The notes beneath the pieces are model-generated. The model worked only from the letters and a program-made list of their open reading frames with translations, did not search any database and had not been told where the DNA came from. Made by a program: the position numbers and the translations under genes. DNA of 39,980 nt from Cyanobium sp. NIES-981 (lineage in GTDB: Bacteria > Cyanobacteriota > Cyanobacteriia > PCC-6307 > Cyanobiaceae): contig CAMDLO010000015.1 in assembly GCA_945901765.1 (NCBI GenBank), positions 1 to 39,980 of the forward strand, written 5' to 3'. Of the stretch, positions 10,214 through 18,738 are shown in pieces. The number at the start of each line of letters is the position of its first letter. The stretch's first letter is position 1.

Positions 10214-11269
10214 ATGACAGTGCACAGTCAACCGATTCTCCCATCTGAAGCCACCACAGGCTGGAGCGGCGACCACCACCGCCTGCACCGGTCGCTGCGG
10301 CGCCACCCATCCCTGCTGCCAGCCGGGGAACCGCTGCTGCTGGCGGTTTCGGGTGGCCAGGACTCGATGGCCCTGGTGGCTCTGCTTGAGCCGCTGCAGC
10401 AGCTGCATCGCTGGCAGCTGCTGCTCTGGCATGGCGACCATCAATGGCGCCCGGAGGCCGGCAGCCAGGCCCGGGCCCTGGCCGCATGGGCCGCCGACCG
10501 GCACCTGCCCCTGGTGGTGGAGCGCTGGGAGCGCCCGGAGGCTGAACGGACGACCGAAGCCGCCGCCCGGGCCTGGCGCTACGACCGCCTGCTCTCCCGG
10601 GCCCGGCAGCTGCGGTGCCGCCGGGTGGTGACCGGCCACACCGCCACAGACCGGGCCGAGACCCTGCTGTTCAACCTGACGCGGGGCTGCCACAGACGGG
10701 GCCTGGCCAGCCTGCGACGCCGCCGCTCGCTCGGACCGGGGGTGGACCTGGCCCGCCCCCTGCTCGACTTCAGCCGCGATGACACGGGCCGGATCTGCCG
10801 CAGGCAGGGATTGCCGATCTGGATCGACGCCAGCAATGGCGACCCGGCCTTCAGTCGCAACCGATTGCGGCTGGAGGTGCTGCCGGTGCTGAACACCCTG
10901 CATCCCGGTGCCGATCGGCGGCTGGCCCGCACGGCCGAGCAGCTGGAAGCGGAGGAGGAAGCATGCCAGGAGCTGTGGCGACTGGCCCTGAAGCAGCTGG
11001 AACTCGCGCCGACAGCAGCCGGCGGAGAAGCCGGGTTGCAGCGCCGGGTCCTCTGCAGCCTCACGCGCCGCAATCAGCTGGATCTGCTGCAGAGCTGGCT
11101 CGAGCGCTCGACAGGCCGCCGGTTGCCATCCCGATCGCTGGAGCTGCTGATCGATCGCCTCAATGGCGAGGGCGGCTCAGGCAGTGCTGCCCTGGGTGAC
11201 GGCTGGCAGCTGGCCTGGCGCGGCCCCAGACTGTGGCTGACCTGGGAAGATTCCGAGCTCAGCAGATGA
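10214..11269 (+). CDS. tilS: tRNA(Ile)-lysidine synthase
   Basis: TilS attaches lysine to C34 of the minor tRNA-Ile (CAU), changing its decoding from AUG to AUA. The 351-residue product carries the PP-loop SGGQDS (46-51), then LWHGDHQWRP, TGHTATDRAETLLFNLTRG, and WIDASNGDPAFSRNRLR, all typical of the N-terminal N-type ATP-pyrophosphatase domain. The start is uncertain: ATG at 10208, ATG at 10214 and GTG at 10220 are in frame. I use 10214, since 10208 shares bases with the start codon of the divergent ycf23 gene. The stop codon overlaps the ATG of the next gene (ATGA), so the two are probably translationally coupled. Confidence 0.92.
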   Translation: MTVHSQPILPSEATTGWSGDHHRLHRSLRRHPSLLPAGEPLLLAVSGGQDSMALVALLEPLQQLHRWQLLLWHGDHQWRPEAGSQARALAAWAADRHLPLVVERWERPEAERTTEAAARAWRYDRLLSRARQLRCRRVVTGHTATDRAETLLFNLTRGCHRRGLASLRRRRSLGPGVDLARPLLDFSRDDTGRICRRQGLPIWIDASNGDPAFSRNRLRLEVLPVLNTLHPGADRRLARTAEQLEAEEEACQELWRLALKQLELAPTAAGGEAGLQRRVLCSLTRRNQLDLLQSWLERSTGRRLPSRSLELLIDRLNGEGGSGSAALGDGWQLAWRGPRLWLTWEDSELSR

Positions 11270-12195
11270 CCCTCTCGCCGGACATCCAGCAGCAGCGCTA
11301 CGCCGCCATTGAACTGGCCTACAGCGAACGGCGCTGGCTGGATGTGGAACAGCTGAGCCGAACGCTGCTGGGGGAACTGCCTGATGACCGGCGGGATCCG
11401 CTTGCCCTGCGGGTGGTGCTGCTGCTGGGCCACACCCGCCTGTATGGGTTCGGCGATTCCAGCCTGGCCCGCAGGCACTACTCGACCGTGCTGGAGCACA
11501 GCGAGGAACAGACGCTGCGCGACATCGCCGACCAGGGGTTGCGCCAATGCACGCTGCTGGCCGAACCAGACACCAGCGTCCCGTCTCGCAGCGCAACAGA
11601 GGCCGGCATCCCCGCAGCCGAACCATCAGAGCCGGGAGCCGCAGCGGCGCCGGCCGCGACCGCTGCCACCCCCTGGCTGACAGAGCAGGAGATGGCGGGA
11701 CCCCGCCGCCAAGCCGCAGGAGCAAGCGTGCCGGTGGGGGCCGATGCCAGCCCCTGGCTCACACCGAACGTGAGCGACAGCACTTCTCCCCCATCGCTGC
11801 GCGACGACGGCAAGGTTGCGGCGCAGGTTCCATCTGACGTTCCATCAGACGTTTCACCTGATGGTCCTTCTGACCGTGTTGCTGGGCCGGCCACCATCGG
11901 GGAAGTGGCGCTGGCGGAGGTGATCGAAGAGCCGGACCAGGTCGAGGTGGCTCTGGCGGCGAATCGCCAGGATCCCCTCGAGCTGATCGCCACCTCCACC
12001 TCTCCAGCGATGCAACCGCTCCAGGAGGGGCAGCTCGAACCGGAGCAAAGCGAAGGGGAACGACCCGAAGCACCCCTGCTTCTGGCTGGGGTCCGGTCTG
12101 TAGACGCCGCAGGAGCGCCGGGGTCGCAACCCGGGCAAACCCCGGACGCGCTCGATGCGCTTCGCCGGGGCCTGCTGCGCTTGAAACTGGACTGA
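11266..12195 (+). CDS. Conserved hypothetical protein with TPR-like N-terminus
   Basis: The 309-residue product starts at an ATG overlapping the tilS stop. Residues 8-98 are helical with the spacing of tetratricopeptide-type repeats (YAAIELAYSERRWLDVEQLS; LARRHYSTVLEHSEEQTLRDIADQGLRQC). After that comes a long Ala/Pro/Ser/Glu-rich, probably disordered region. It contains two copies of a PWLT motif (136-139 and 163-166) and a short run of PSDV-type repeats (189-203; DNA about 11829-11873). A small helix, DALRRGLLRLKL, closes the protein. I do not recognise a function. Proteins of this shape next to tilS are, as far as I recall, typical of picocyanobacteria. It converges with rnj ten bases away. 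Confidence 0.7.
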   Translation: MTLSPDIQQQRYAAIELAYSERRWLDVEQLSRTLLGELPDDRRDPLALRVVLLLGHTRLYGFGDSSLARRHYSTVLEHSEEQTLRDIADQGLRQCTLLAEPDTSVPSRSATEAGIPAAEPSEPGAAAAPAATAATPWLTEQEMAGPRRQAAGASVPVGADASPWLTPNVSDSTSPPSLRDDGKVAAQVPSDVPSDVSPDGPSDRVAGPATIGEVALAEVIEEPDQVEVALAANRQDPLELIATSTSPAMQPLQEGQLEPEQSEGERPEAPLLLAGVRSVDAAGAPGSQPGQTPDALDALRRGLLRLKLD

Positions 12196-12208
12196 GGTCC
12201 CCGCCTCA
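12193..12208. terminator. Inverted repeat formed by two convergent stop codons
   Basis: TGAGG (12193-12197) pairs with CCTCA (12204-12208) around TCCCCG. TGA is the stop of the upstream plus-strand gene and TCA is the complement of the rnj stop, so each stop codon lies in one arm. The stem is short, and a bidirectional terminator role is inference. Confidence 0.3.
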
Positions 12209-14185
12209 ACCGGCGGCTGATGCGGATCGGCGGCGCCGGGTGCGTCCCTCGAACTCAGGCTCGGGTGCAGCGGCAGTCGGTGCAGCCGAGACGGCAGCCA
12301 GTTGACGCTGGGGTTGGGACTGGTTCGCATTCGCGGTTGGGGCCGGCTGAGCGACACGTTCCGGACGCTGGGGGCGGTCACCACCACGGCCACCGCGCCC
12401 GCGCGGAGCCGGACGGGTATCGGGCTCCGCATCGGCACGCCCTTTGTAGACGGGCGTACCAGCAGGAGCCGGCTGCACCAGACAGATGATCAGGGGCTCC
12501 ACCTCCAGCTCCCGCCGCAGGCGGCGCTGCAACCCCAGTTCCACCTCCCGCTGCACGCCAACCCAGTCGACGTCGGGACTCTTGCCCCCTCCGTTGCGGC
12601 AGAGCTGACTCCAGCGGTTCTCCAGCACCCAGCCGATCTCCCGTTCCGCCCAGAGGCTGAGCTTGCGGGCGTCGGCGGTGGTCACAACGCCGCGCATGTT
12701 GGCGCGCGGTGGAGCGGCCATATGCCCATCGGTGCTGATCACGGCCAGCAGGGTGATCACCCCATCCTCCGCGAGCTGCTGGCGCTCCTTCAGCACCCGC
12801 ACATCGACGACGCCATTGCGTGAAGCATCGAGCAGCTCAATGCCGGCCTTGACCGGCTCACCGCGACGGATCGAGTCCGGCGTGAGCTCAACCACATCGC
12901 CGTTATCGATGATGAGGATGTTGTCTGCGGGCACACCCATCGACTGGGCCGTCTTGCTGTGACAGACGAGCATGCGGTGCTCACCATGCACAGGCACGAA
13001 ATACTTCGGCTTGGTCAGAGCCAGCATCAACTTCTGATCTTCCTGGCAGCCGTGACCGGACACATGAATGCCCTCGCCCTTGCCGTAGACGACCTTGGCG
13101 CCAAGCATCATCAGGCGGTCGATTGTATTGACCACCGAGATGGTGTTTCCTGGAATCGGGCTGGCAGAGAAGATGATGGTGTCGCTGGGCTTGACCTGCA
13201 CCTGAGGATGCTCGCCCCGGGAAATGCGGCTCAGGGCAGCCAGCGGCTCCCCCTGACTGCCGGTCATCAGCAGCAGGGTTTCTCGATCGGGCAGATCGCG
13301 GATCTGCTTGATCGGCACAAACAGATCATCGGGGGCGCGCATGTAACCCAGCTCGCGCGACTTGGCGATCACGTTGAGCATGGAGCGGCCCAACAAGCCA
13401 ACCTTGCGGCCGTTTTTGAGCGCCAGCTCCAAAATCATGGCCACCCGATGAATAGAACTGGCGAACGTGGTGATGATCACGCGCCCTTCGGCTTGAGAGA
13501 TATGGCGATCAAGATTGGGGAAAACCGAACGCTCGCTGGGAGTGAAGCCCGGAACCTCTGAATTGGTTGAATCACTGAACAGGCAGAGAACGCCTTTTTC
13601 GCCATAATGAGCCAATCTGGAGATATCAAAAGTCTCACCATCTACCGGAGTGTGATCAAATTTGAAGTCGCCCGTGAAGATTACCGTTCCTACGGGGGTG
13701 GTGATAGCAAGGGAGTAGCTATCTGCCATTGAGTGGGTGTTACGAATAAACTCCACAGAAAAATGCTGGCCCACCTTCACCACATCCCGCGGCGCCACCG
13801 TCTGCAGAATGGTGCGATCAGTAACACCAGCCTCCTCCATCTTGCCAGTCAGCAGCGAGAGCGCCAACCGGGGGCCATGAATCACAGGGATATTGAAGTT
13901 CTTAAGATGATGGGCAATGCCACCAATGTGATCCTCGTGCCCATGGGTGACAATCATGCCGCGAATACGCCTCTGATTTTCTTTCAGATAACTCGTGTCT
14001 GGCATCACCACATTGACGCCATGCATACCATCGCTGGGGAAAGCAAGGCCGGCATCCACCAGCATGATGTCGTCGCCGTACTCGAACACGCAGGTGTTCT
14101 TACCGATTTCGTGCAGACCGCCAAGGGGAATCACCCGCAGGGCGGGCTGGCGAGAGCCATTTGTACCTGGGTTGGAATTGGTCAT
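12206..14185 (-). CDS. rnj: Ribonuclease J
   Basis: RNase J is a metallo-beta-lactamase/beta-CASP ribonuclease with endo- and 5'-exonuclease activity, acting in mRNA decay and rRNA maturation. The 659-residue protein shows LRVIPLGGLHEIGKN at the N-terminus and the zinc-binding motif HGHEDH (81-86). Further metal and beta-CASP motifs include FTGDFKFDHTPVDG, MTGSQGEPLAALSR and VSGHGCQEDQ. After about residue 575 there is a low-complexity tail rich in Arg, Gly, Pro and Gln (PRGRGGRGGDRPQRPE, ending [12 protein letters not shown]). I take the ATG at 14185; a TTG directly before it (14188) is also in frame. It is the last gene of a same-strand asd-dapA-rnj series, 107 bases after dapA, and may have its own promoter. 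Confidence 0.95.
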   Translation of the reverse strand: MTNSNPGTNGSRQPALRVIPLGGLHEIGKNTCVFEYGDDIMLVDAGLAFPSDGMHGVNVVMPDTSYLKENQRRIRGMIVTHGHEDHIGGIAHHLKNFNIPVIHGPRLALSLLTGKMEEAGVTDRTILQTVAPRDVVKVGQHFSVEFIRNTHSMADSYSLAITTPVGTVIFTGDFKFDHTPVDGETFDISRLAHYGEKGVLCLFSDSTNSEVPGFTPSERSVFPNLDRHISQAEGRVIITTFASSIHRVAMILELALKNGRKVGLLGRSMLNVIAKSRELGYMRAPDDLFVPIKQIRDLPDRETLLLMTGSQGEPLAALSRISRGEHPQVQVKPSDTIIFSASPIPGNTISVVNTIDRLMMLGAKVVYGKGEGIHVSGHGCQEDQKLMLALTKPKYFVPVHGEHRMLVCHSKTAQSMGVPADNILIIDNGDVVELTPDSIRRGEPVKAGIELLDASRNGVVDVRVLKERQQLAEDGVITLLAVISTDGHMAAPPRANMRGVVTTADARKLSLWAEREIGWVLENRWSQLCRNGGGKSPDVDWVGVQREVELGLQRRLRRELEVEPLIICLVQPAPAGTPVYKGRADAEPDTRPAPRGRGGRGGDRPQRPERVAQPAPTANANQSQPQRQLAAVSAAPTAAAPEPEFEGRTRRRRSASAAG

Positions 14186-14292
14186 CAATGGACTGTCAGT
14201 GGTGAATCAGAGAGTGCGATAAAAGGGGGCAACAGGGCCCACTGTGCTGAAGATGCGGTCAACGGACCGGTTTCAGCGGATCAGCCTTGGCG

Positions 14293-15207
14293 TCAGGTGG
14301 GACGCAGGGCGGCCAGAGTTTCCGAAAGGCGTTGTTTCACAGCTTCGTCAGCGGGGAGAAGGGGAAGGCGAGGCGCACCGACAGGCCAGCCGCAGAGCTC
14401 CAGAGCGGCTTTGACCGGGATCGGATTGGTGGTGCTGAACAGAGCTGTACAGAGCGGCAGCAACTGCTCATGCAAGGCGAGGGCGCGGGCGTGGTCTCCG
14501 GCCAGAAAGGCATTGATCATGGCGCTGATCCGGGGGCCGGCGACGTGACTGGCCACGCTCACCACCCCGACAGCTCCGACCGCCAGCATCGGCAGGGTGA
14601 GCGCATCGTCACCGGAGTAGATGGCCAGCCGGTCCCCGCAACAGGCGCGCAACGCACTCACCTCTTCGGTGGTGCCGCTGGCAGCCTTGAAACTCACCAC
14701 ATTCGAAAGATCCAGCAGACTGGAAACCGTGGCCGGGGCCAGGCTGGTTCCTGTTCGACCCGGGATGTTGTACAGCATGAGCGGCAGCTCCGGTGCTGCA
14801 AGCGCTATCGCCCGGAAATGGGCTGCGAGGCCATCCTGAGGAGGCTTGTTGTAGTACGGCACCACCACCAGGGCTCCGTCAGCTCCAAGCGCCGCCGCCT
14901 CCCGGGTGGCTTCGATCGCTTCAGCCGTGCAGTTGCTGCCACTGCCAGCCAGCAGCCGGGCCCGACCGGCCACCGCCTCCTTCACGGCAGCAAACAACTG
15001 GTGCTGCTCGGCCCAGCTGAGGGACGGCGATTCTCCGGTGGTGCCGCAGATCACCAGGCCATCGGAGCCCTGGCTGACCAGATGATCCGCCAGCTGCGCC
15101 GCCAGGGGCAGATCAACGCTGCCGTCGGCACGGAAGGGGGTGACCATGGCGGTGACGACACGGCCGAACGGTGCATTCCCCCAGGGGTTGGCAGTTGCCG
15201 GGTTCAA
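14293..15207 (-). CDS. dapA: 4-hydroxy-tetrahydrodipicolinate synthase
   Basis: DapA condenses aspartate semialdehyde with pyruvate, the branch point to diaminopimelate and lysine. The 304-residue enzyme has the GTTGES motif (55-60), YYNKP (118-122), YNIPGRTG (146-153) and the Schiff-base lysine in VSFKAASG (K174). It starts with TTG at 15207: an AGGGAGGTGA Shine-Dalgarno sequence stands just upstream, and the TTG overlaps the asd stop codon (TTGA). No ATG is present in frame until the downstream MVTPF. The overlap with asd implies translational coupling of two consecutive pathway enzymes. The product is cytoplasmic, normally a homotetramer. Confidence 0.95.
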   Translation of the reverse strand: MNPATANPWGNAPFGRVVTAMVTPFRADGSVDLPLAAQLADHLVSQGSDGLVICGTTGESPSLSWAEQHQLFAAVKEAVAGRARLLAGSGSNCTAEAIEATREAAALGADGALVVVPYYNKPPQDGLAAHFRAIALAAPELPLMLYNIPGRTGTSLAPATVSSLLDLSNVVSFKAASGTTEEVSALRACCGDRLAIYSGDDALTLPMLAVGAVGVVSVASHVAGPRISAMINAFLAGDHARALALHEQLLPLCTALFSTTNPIPVKAALELCGWPVGAPRLPLLPADEAVKQRLSETLAALRPT

Positions 15208-16292
15208 GCCTCACCTCCCTGCCCGTCAGAGCCCTGAATCAACAGTTCAGCGATCTGGATGGCGTTGAGAGCGGCGCCCTTGCGGATCTGATCCCCGCAC
15301 AGCCAGAGCTCCAGAGCGTGGGGATCGCTGAGGTCCTGGCGAATGCGGCCTACCGCCACCGGATCGCGACCGGTGACATCCGTGGGCATCGGGAACCGGT
15401 TGATCTCAAAATTTTCCAGCAGCTCCACCCCTGGGGCCCGCTGCAGGAGTTCACGCGCTTCGGACACCGGAAACGGCTCGAAGAATTCGATGTTGACGGC
15501 CTCGGAGTGGGCCCTCAGCACGGGCACCCGCACACAGGTGGCCGTCAGGCGCAGGTCGGGCAACCCCATGATCTTGCGGGTCTCATTGAGCATCTTGAGC
15601 TCTTCCTCGCAATAGCCATTGGTCTGCAGGGGAGAGTTGTGCAGAAAGAGGTTGAAAGCCAGGGAGTGGGGCAGCACCGCACTGACCGGTTCGCCGCCAT
15701 CGAGCACGGTGCGACTGAGGGTGCGCAACTCCTCCATCGCCCTGGCCCCGGCCCCGCTGGCGCTCTGATAAGTGCTGACCACCACGCGCTTGATCGGCCG
15801 GCGGGCCTGCAGGGGTGCCAGGGCGAGGCTCAGCAGGATCGTGGTGCAGTTGGGATTGGCAATGATCCCCTGATGGGTGAACGCCGCGGCCGGATTGACC
15901 TCGGGCACCACCAGCGGCACGTCGGCATCCATCCGGAACGCACTGGAGTTGTCGATCACCACCGCGCCAGCCGCAGCAGCGACGGGAGCCCAGCGGCGGG
16001 ACGCAGAGCCCCCTGCGGAGGCCAGCACCAGATCGACGGCCCCGAAACTGGCGCTGTCCACCGCCTGGATCGTCAGGGTGCGGTCCTGCCAGCGCAGGGT
16101 CTGACCAGCCGAGCGGGGCGAGGCCAGCACGGTCAGTTCGGCGATGGGAAACTGCCGTTCAGCCAGCAGCTCAAGCAGCTCCCGGCCCACCGCACCGGTG
16201 GCGCCGAGAATGGCAACGCGCAGAGGCCGCCGAGGCAGAGCGGCGCCGGCACGGGCAGCGGTGGAAGCGGAAGCGGTCTGAGCGGCAGTCAA
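15204..16292 (-). CDS. asd: Aspartate-semialdehyde dehydrogenase
   Basis: Asd reduces aspartyl phosphate, the LysC product, to aspartate semialdehyde with NADPH. The 362-residue protein has the dinucleotide-binding GATGAVG (30-36), and the active-site cysteine in ANPNCTT (C149). Further motifs are NSSAFRM, VVPEVNP and [11 protein letters not shown]. The first possible start is a TTG at 16292 without a recognisable Shine-Dalgarno sequence. No ATG or GTG occurs before the conserved core at about residue 24, so the true N-terminus is uncertain and a TTG start is likely. The last four bases overlap the dapA start. Upstream lies the 877-base gap to tig, which must contain its promoter. Confidence 0.93.
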   Translation of the reverse strand: MTAAQTASASTAARAGAALPRRPLRVAILGATGAVGRELLELLAERQFPIAELTVLASPRSAGQTLRWQDRTLTIQAVDSASFGAVDLVLASAGGSASRRWAPVAAAAGAVVIDNSSAFRMDADVPLVVPEVNPAAAFTHQGIIANPNCTTILLSLALAPLQARRPIKRVVVSTYQSASGAGARAMEELRTLSRTVLDGGEPVSAVLPHSLAFNLFLHNSPLQTNGYCEEELKMLNETRKIMGLPDLRLTATCVRVPVLRAHSEAVNIEFFEPFPVSEARELLQRAPGVELLENFEINRFPMPTDVTGRDPVAVGRIRQDLSDPHALELWLCGDQIRKGAALNAIQIAELLIQGSDGQGGEA

Positions 16293-16983
16293 GAGGATCG
16301 GTGAGATTCGGGTGGAGACGGGGTCCCTGTCGATCAGCGGAACGAAACGGCTTCCGGGATCGGATCAGGTGAACGGCCGCGGGCTGCGCACACCTGCAAA
16401 CCAGGGGCTGGGTCGCTGGAGGGACCAGCGCCGGATTCGGTTGATGCAACACCAGAGTGATGCAGCAGAAGCGCTGGGCACGAATTCACGGTCGGGCGAC
16501 CATATGGACGGAGAGGCAGGAAAGGACCAGGTTTGGCGAGCGGCTGATGGCTCCGCCGAATGGGGAGCATCCGCGGCGTTGAGCGGCTGGTGGAGCCGTG
16601 GTGTTGGCCGAGGAAGGTGGGATGGCGGGAGGCAAAGAAGCCGGAGTGGCGATGCGGGATGGCCCACCGGGTGAGCTCACGGCTGGGGTGGAAAAGGAAC
16701 TCTGGCGCTGGATCAGCGCTCTGACGAGGGATCACAGCTGGAGTTCACAGGGGAGGATCCGGAAACTGAATCCGATCGACAAGGCGAACAGAACGGAATG
16801 GGCGCTGCGTGGACAACAGAAACGAGCAGATGGGGTTCAGATTGCCGATGGGTGGGGTGCATGCTGCTGATCGTGCAGCGCGAACGTTGGCCTGAGCCGA
16901 GAGATCACCCGAGCGTCTGGAGCTGATATGGGATGTGGTGTAACGCAGCTGGCCGAGGCAACCGGCTCGGACGGGTGGCTGGG

Positions 16984-17039
16984 GCACCAAAACAGGTGAC
17001 CCAAGGCTGATGCACCAGGAGAGGTGCCCCAAGACTGGC
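16984..17039. repeat. Degenerate 28-base tandem duplication
   Basis: Two adjacent 28-base units (16984-17011 and 17012-17039) match at 21 of 28 positions. Both begin GCACCA and share the core AGGTGnCCCAAGnCTG. No third copy was found. It lies about 130 bases before tig. Confidence 0.6.
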
Positions 17040-17142
17040 GCCCTAAGGCGAGGCATGGGCCGGATGGACTCAGCAGCGGACGAACCACAACCCAACATTG
17101 GCTTCACAATACCGCCGCCAGAGACCGGTGTAGACCCTTTCT

Positions 17143-17148
17143 TAGAAT
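17143..17148 (+). promoter_or_regulatory. Possible -10 element for tig
   Basis: TAGAAT lies 21 bases before the tig ATG in an AT-richer patch (CTTTCTTAGAATCGG). No good -35 hexamer is found 16-18 bases upstream, so the assignment is weak. Confidence 0.28.
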
Positions 17149-17169
17149 CGGTGGCTGCAGAGTTTTCCC

Positions 17170-18696
17170 ATGAGTCGAGCCGCCAACGCCGCAAGCCCCG
17201 CCAAGGCCGCCACAACTCCCAGCACAGCCGCCGCCACAGCCACCGCCACACCGAGCGCCACGCGGCCGGCCACGGCCGACCTGCTGGTTAAATCCACCGC
17301 CCGCCCCGGCAGCCGGGTCGCCCTTGAACTGGCCATCTCCGGCAGCCGCAGCCAGGCCTCCTACGAGGCGGCCGTGCAGAGTCTCAGCCGCACCGTCAAG
17401 CTGCCAGGCTTCCGCAAGGGCAAGGTGCCGAAAGCGGTGCTGCTGCAGCAGATCGGTCCGCTGCGGATCAGGGCCACGGCCCTGGAGGACCTGGTGGATT
17501 CGGCCTGCCGCGATGCCATGGCGCAGGAAAGCGTGGCTGCCCTCAGCAGGCCTGAGCTGACCGAGGGGTTTGACGTGGTGCTCGAGCGCTTTGAGCCAGG
17601 CACTGATCTCACCATCACCCTGGAACTGGACGTCGAACCCACGCCGACCCTGAAGAAGACCAAAGGGCTCAAGGCAGAAGCGGAAGCCGTGACCTTCGAA
17701 CCCGAACGGGTCGATGACCTGATCGAGCAGTCACGCCGGCAGCTGGCAACCCTGGTGCCCGTGGAGGGGCGCCCAGCCGCCAGCGGAGACGTGGCCGTGC
17801 TCAGCTTCTGTGGTGTCTACGCCGATACCGACGAACCGATCAGCGGCGGCAGCAGCGATGCCATGGAGGTGGAACTGGAGGACGGCCGCATGATTCCCGG
17901 CTTCGTGGAGGGGGTGATCGGCATGGCCATGGGCGAGACCAAGACCATCGACTGCCAGTTCCCCGAGTCCTATGCGCAGGAGGACGCAGCCGGCCGCAAG
18001 GCCCGCTTCGAGATCACTCTCAAGGATCTCAAGACCCGTGAGCTGCCGAACCTCGACGACAGCTTCGCCCAGCAGGCCAGCGACAAACAGACCCTCAGTG
18101 AACTGCGCCAGGATCTGGAGCAGCGGCTCAAGGATGATGCCGAGCGCCGCGCCAAGGCGGCTCGCCATGAGGCCCTGTTGAGCGCCCTGGTGGAGGAGCT
18201 GGAGGTGGAGCTGCCCGAAACCCTGATCCAACAGGAAATCCGCACCCTGATCGAGCAGACCGCCGGCCAGATCGCCCAGCAGGGAATGGATGTGAAGAAG
18301 CTGTTCACCCCTGACCTGGTGCGATCCCTGATGGAGACCTCACGCCCCGAGGCCGAACAGCGGCTCCGGCGCAGCCTTGCGCTCCAGGCGCTGGCCAAGG
18401 CCGAGGCGATCGAGGTGGCCGAGGCCGACCTGGAGACGAAGATCAAGGAGATCAGCCGCGGCCTGAGCAACCAGGGACCAATCGATCCGCAGCGGCTTCG
18501 CCAGGCCGTCGCCAACGATCTGCTCCAGGACAAGCTGCTTGATTGGCTGGAGGCGAACTGCACCGTCACCACCACGGCAGTGGCCGCCCCAGCGGACAGC
18601 GGCGAGGCGGTGAGCGATCGCCAGCCAGAGTCAGCCCAATCCGACGAGGCCCCCGAGCCCAGCCCCGCAGCCGCCCCGACAAAACGACGTTCCTGA
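17170..18696 (+). CDS. tig: Trigger factor
   Basis: Trigger factor is the ribosome-bound chaperone and peptidyl-prolyl isomerase that meets nascent chains at the exit tunnel. The 508-residue product has the ribosome-docking signature PGFRKGKVP (79-87). A central FKBP-like domain (around 195-290, with [10 protein letters not shown] and [12 protein letters not shown]) and a long helical C-terminal region with the arms follow. The first 45 or so residues, before [13 protein letters not shown], are nearly all Ala, Thr, Ser and Pro, unlike the short N-terminus of most trigger factors. No other ATG or GTG fits downstream, so the extension is probably translated. The C-terminus is a low-complexity Ala/Pro/Glu tail. 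It heads a tig-clpP-clpX-LRAT-dnaX series on one strand. Confidence 0.95.
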   Translation: MSRAANAASPAKAATTPSTAAATATATPSATRPATADLLVKSTARPGSRVALELAISGSRSQASYEAAVQSLSRTVKLPGFRKGKVPKAVLLQQIGPLRIRATALEDLVDSACRDAMAQESVAALSRPELTEGFDVVLERFEPGTDLTITLELDVEPTPTLKKTKGLKAEAEAVTFEPERVDDLIEQSRRQLATLVPVEGRPAASGDVAVLSFCGVYADTDEPISGGSSDAMEVELEDGRMIPGFVEGVIGMAMGETKTIDCQFPESYAQEDAAGRKARFEITLKDLKTRELPNLDDSFAQQASDKQTLSELRQDLEQRLKDDAERRAKAARHEALLSALVEELEVELPETLIQQEIRTLIEQTAGQIAQQGMDVKKLFTPDLVRSLMETSRPEAEQRLRRSLALQALAKAEAIEVAEADLETKIKEISRGLSNQGPIDPQRLRQAVANDLLQDKLLDWLEANCTVTTTAVAAPADSGEAVSDRQPESAQSDEAPEPSPAAAPTKRRS

Positions 18697-18738
18697 GCCA
18701 GCTCCCCATAGATTGCCGTTCCACCGCAGCAGCCGAGC

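Larger units (their letters stand above)
16293..17169. other. 877-base stretch without a convincing gene
   Basis: This is by far the largest gap in the window and separates the divergent asd and tig genes. Open frames of 80-170 codons exist on both strands, but their predicted proteins are rich in Arg, Pro, Ser, Trp and Gly with no recognisable domain or family start, so I do not call them. From 16501 to 16740 I count 106 G against 51 C on the plus strand. The stretch also holds a perfect six-base hairpin, GCGCTG-GAT-CAGCGC (16705-16719), and a degenerate 28-base tandem repeat (16984-17039). It must hold the asd and tig promoters. A decayed gene or a noncoding RNA is possible; none was recognised. 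Confidence 0.6.

Noticed and set aside
16312-16674. 120-codon plus-strand frame in the asd-tig gap
   Set aside because: Starts at GTG without a ribosome site; Gly/Arg/Trp/Ser-rich with no domain; reflects the G-rich strand rather than coding.
16745-17251. 168-codon minus-strand frame in the same gap
   Set aside because: Runs antisense into the start of tig and is Trp/Arg/Leu-rich low complexity at its N-terminus; not credible as a gene.
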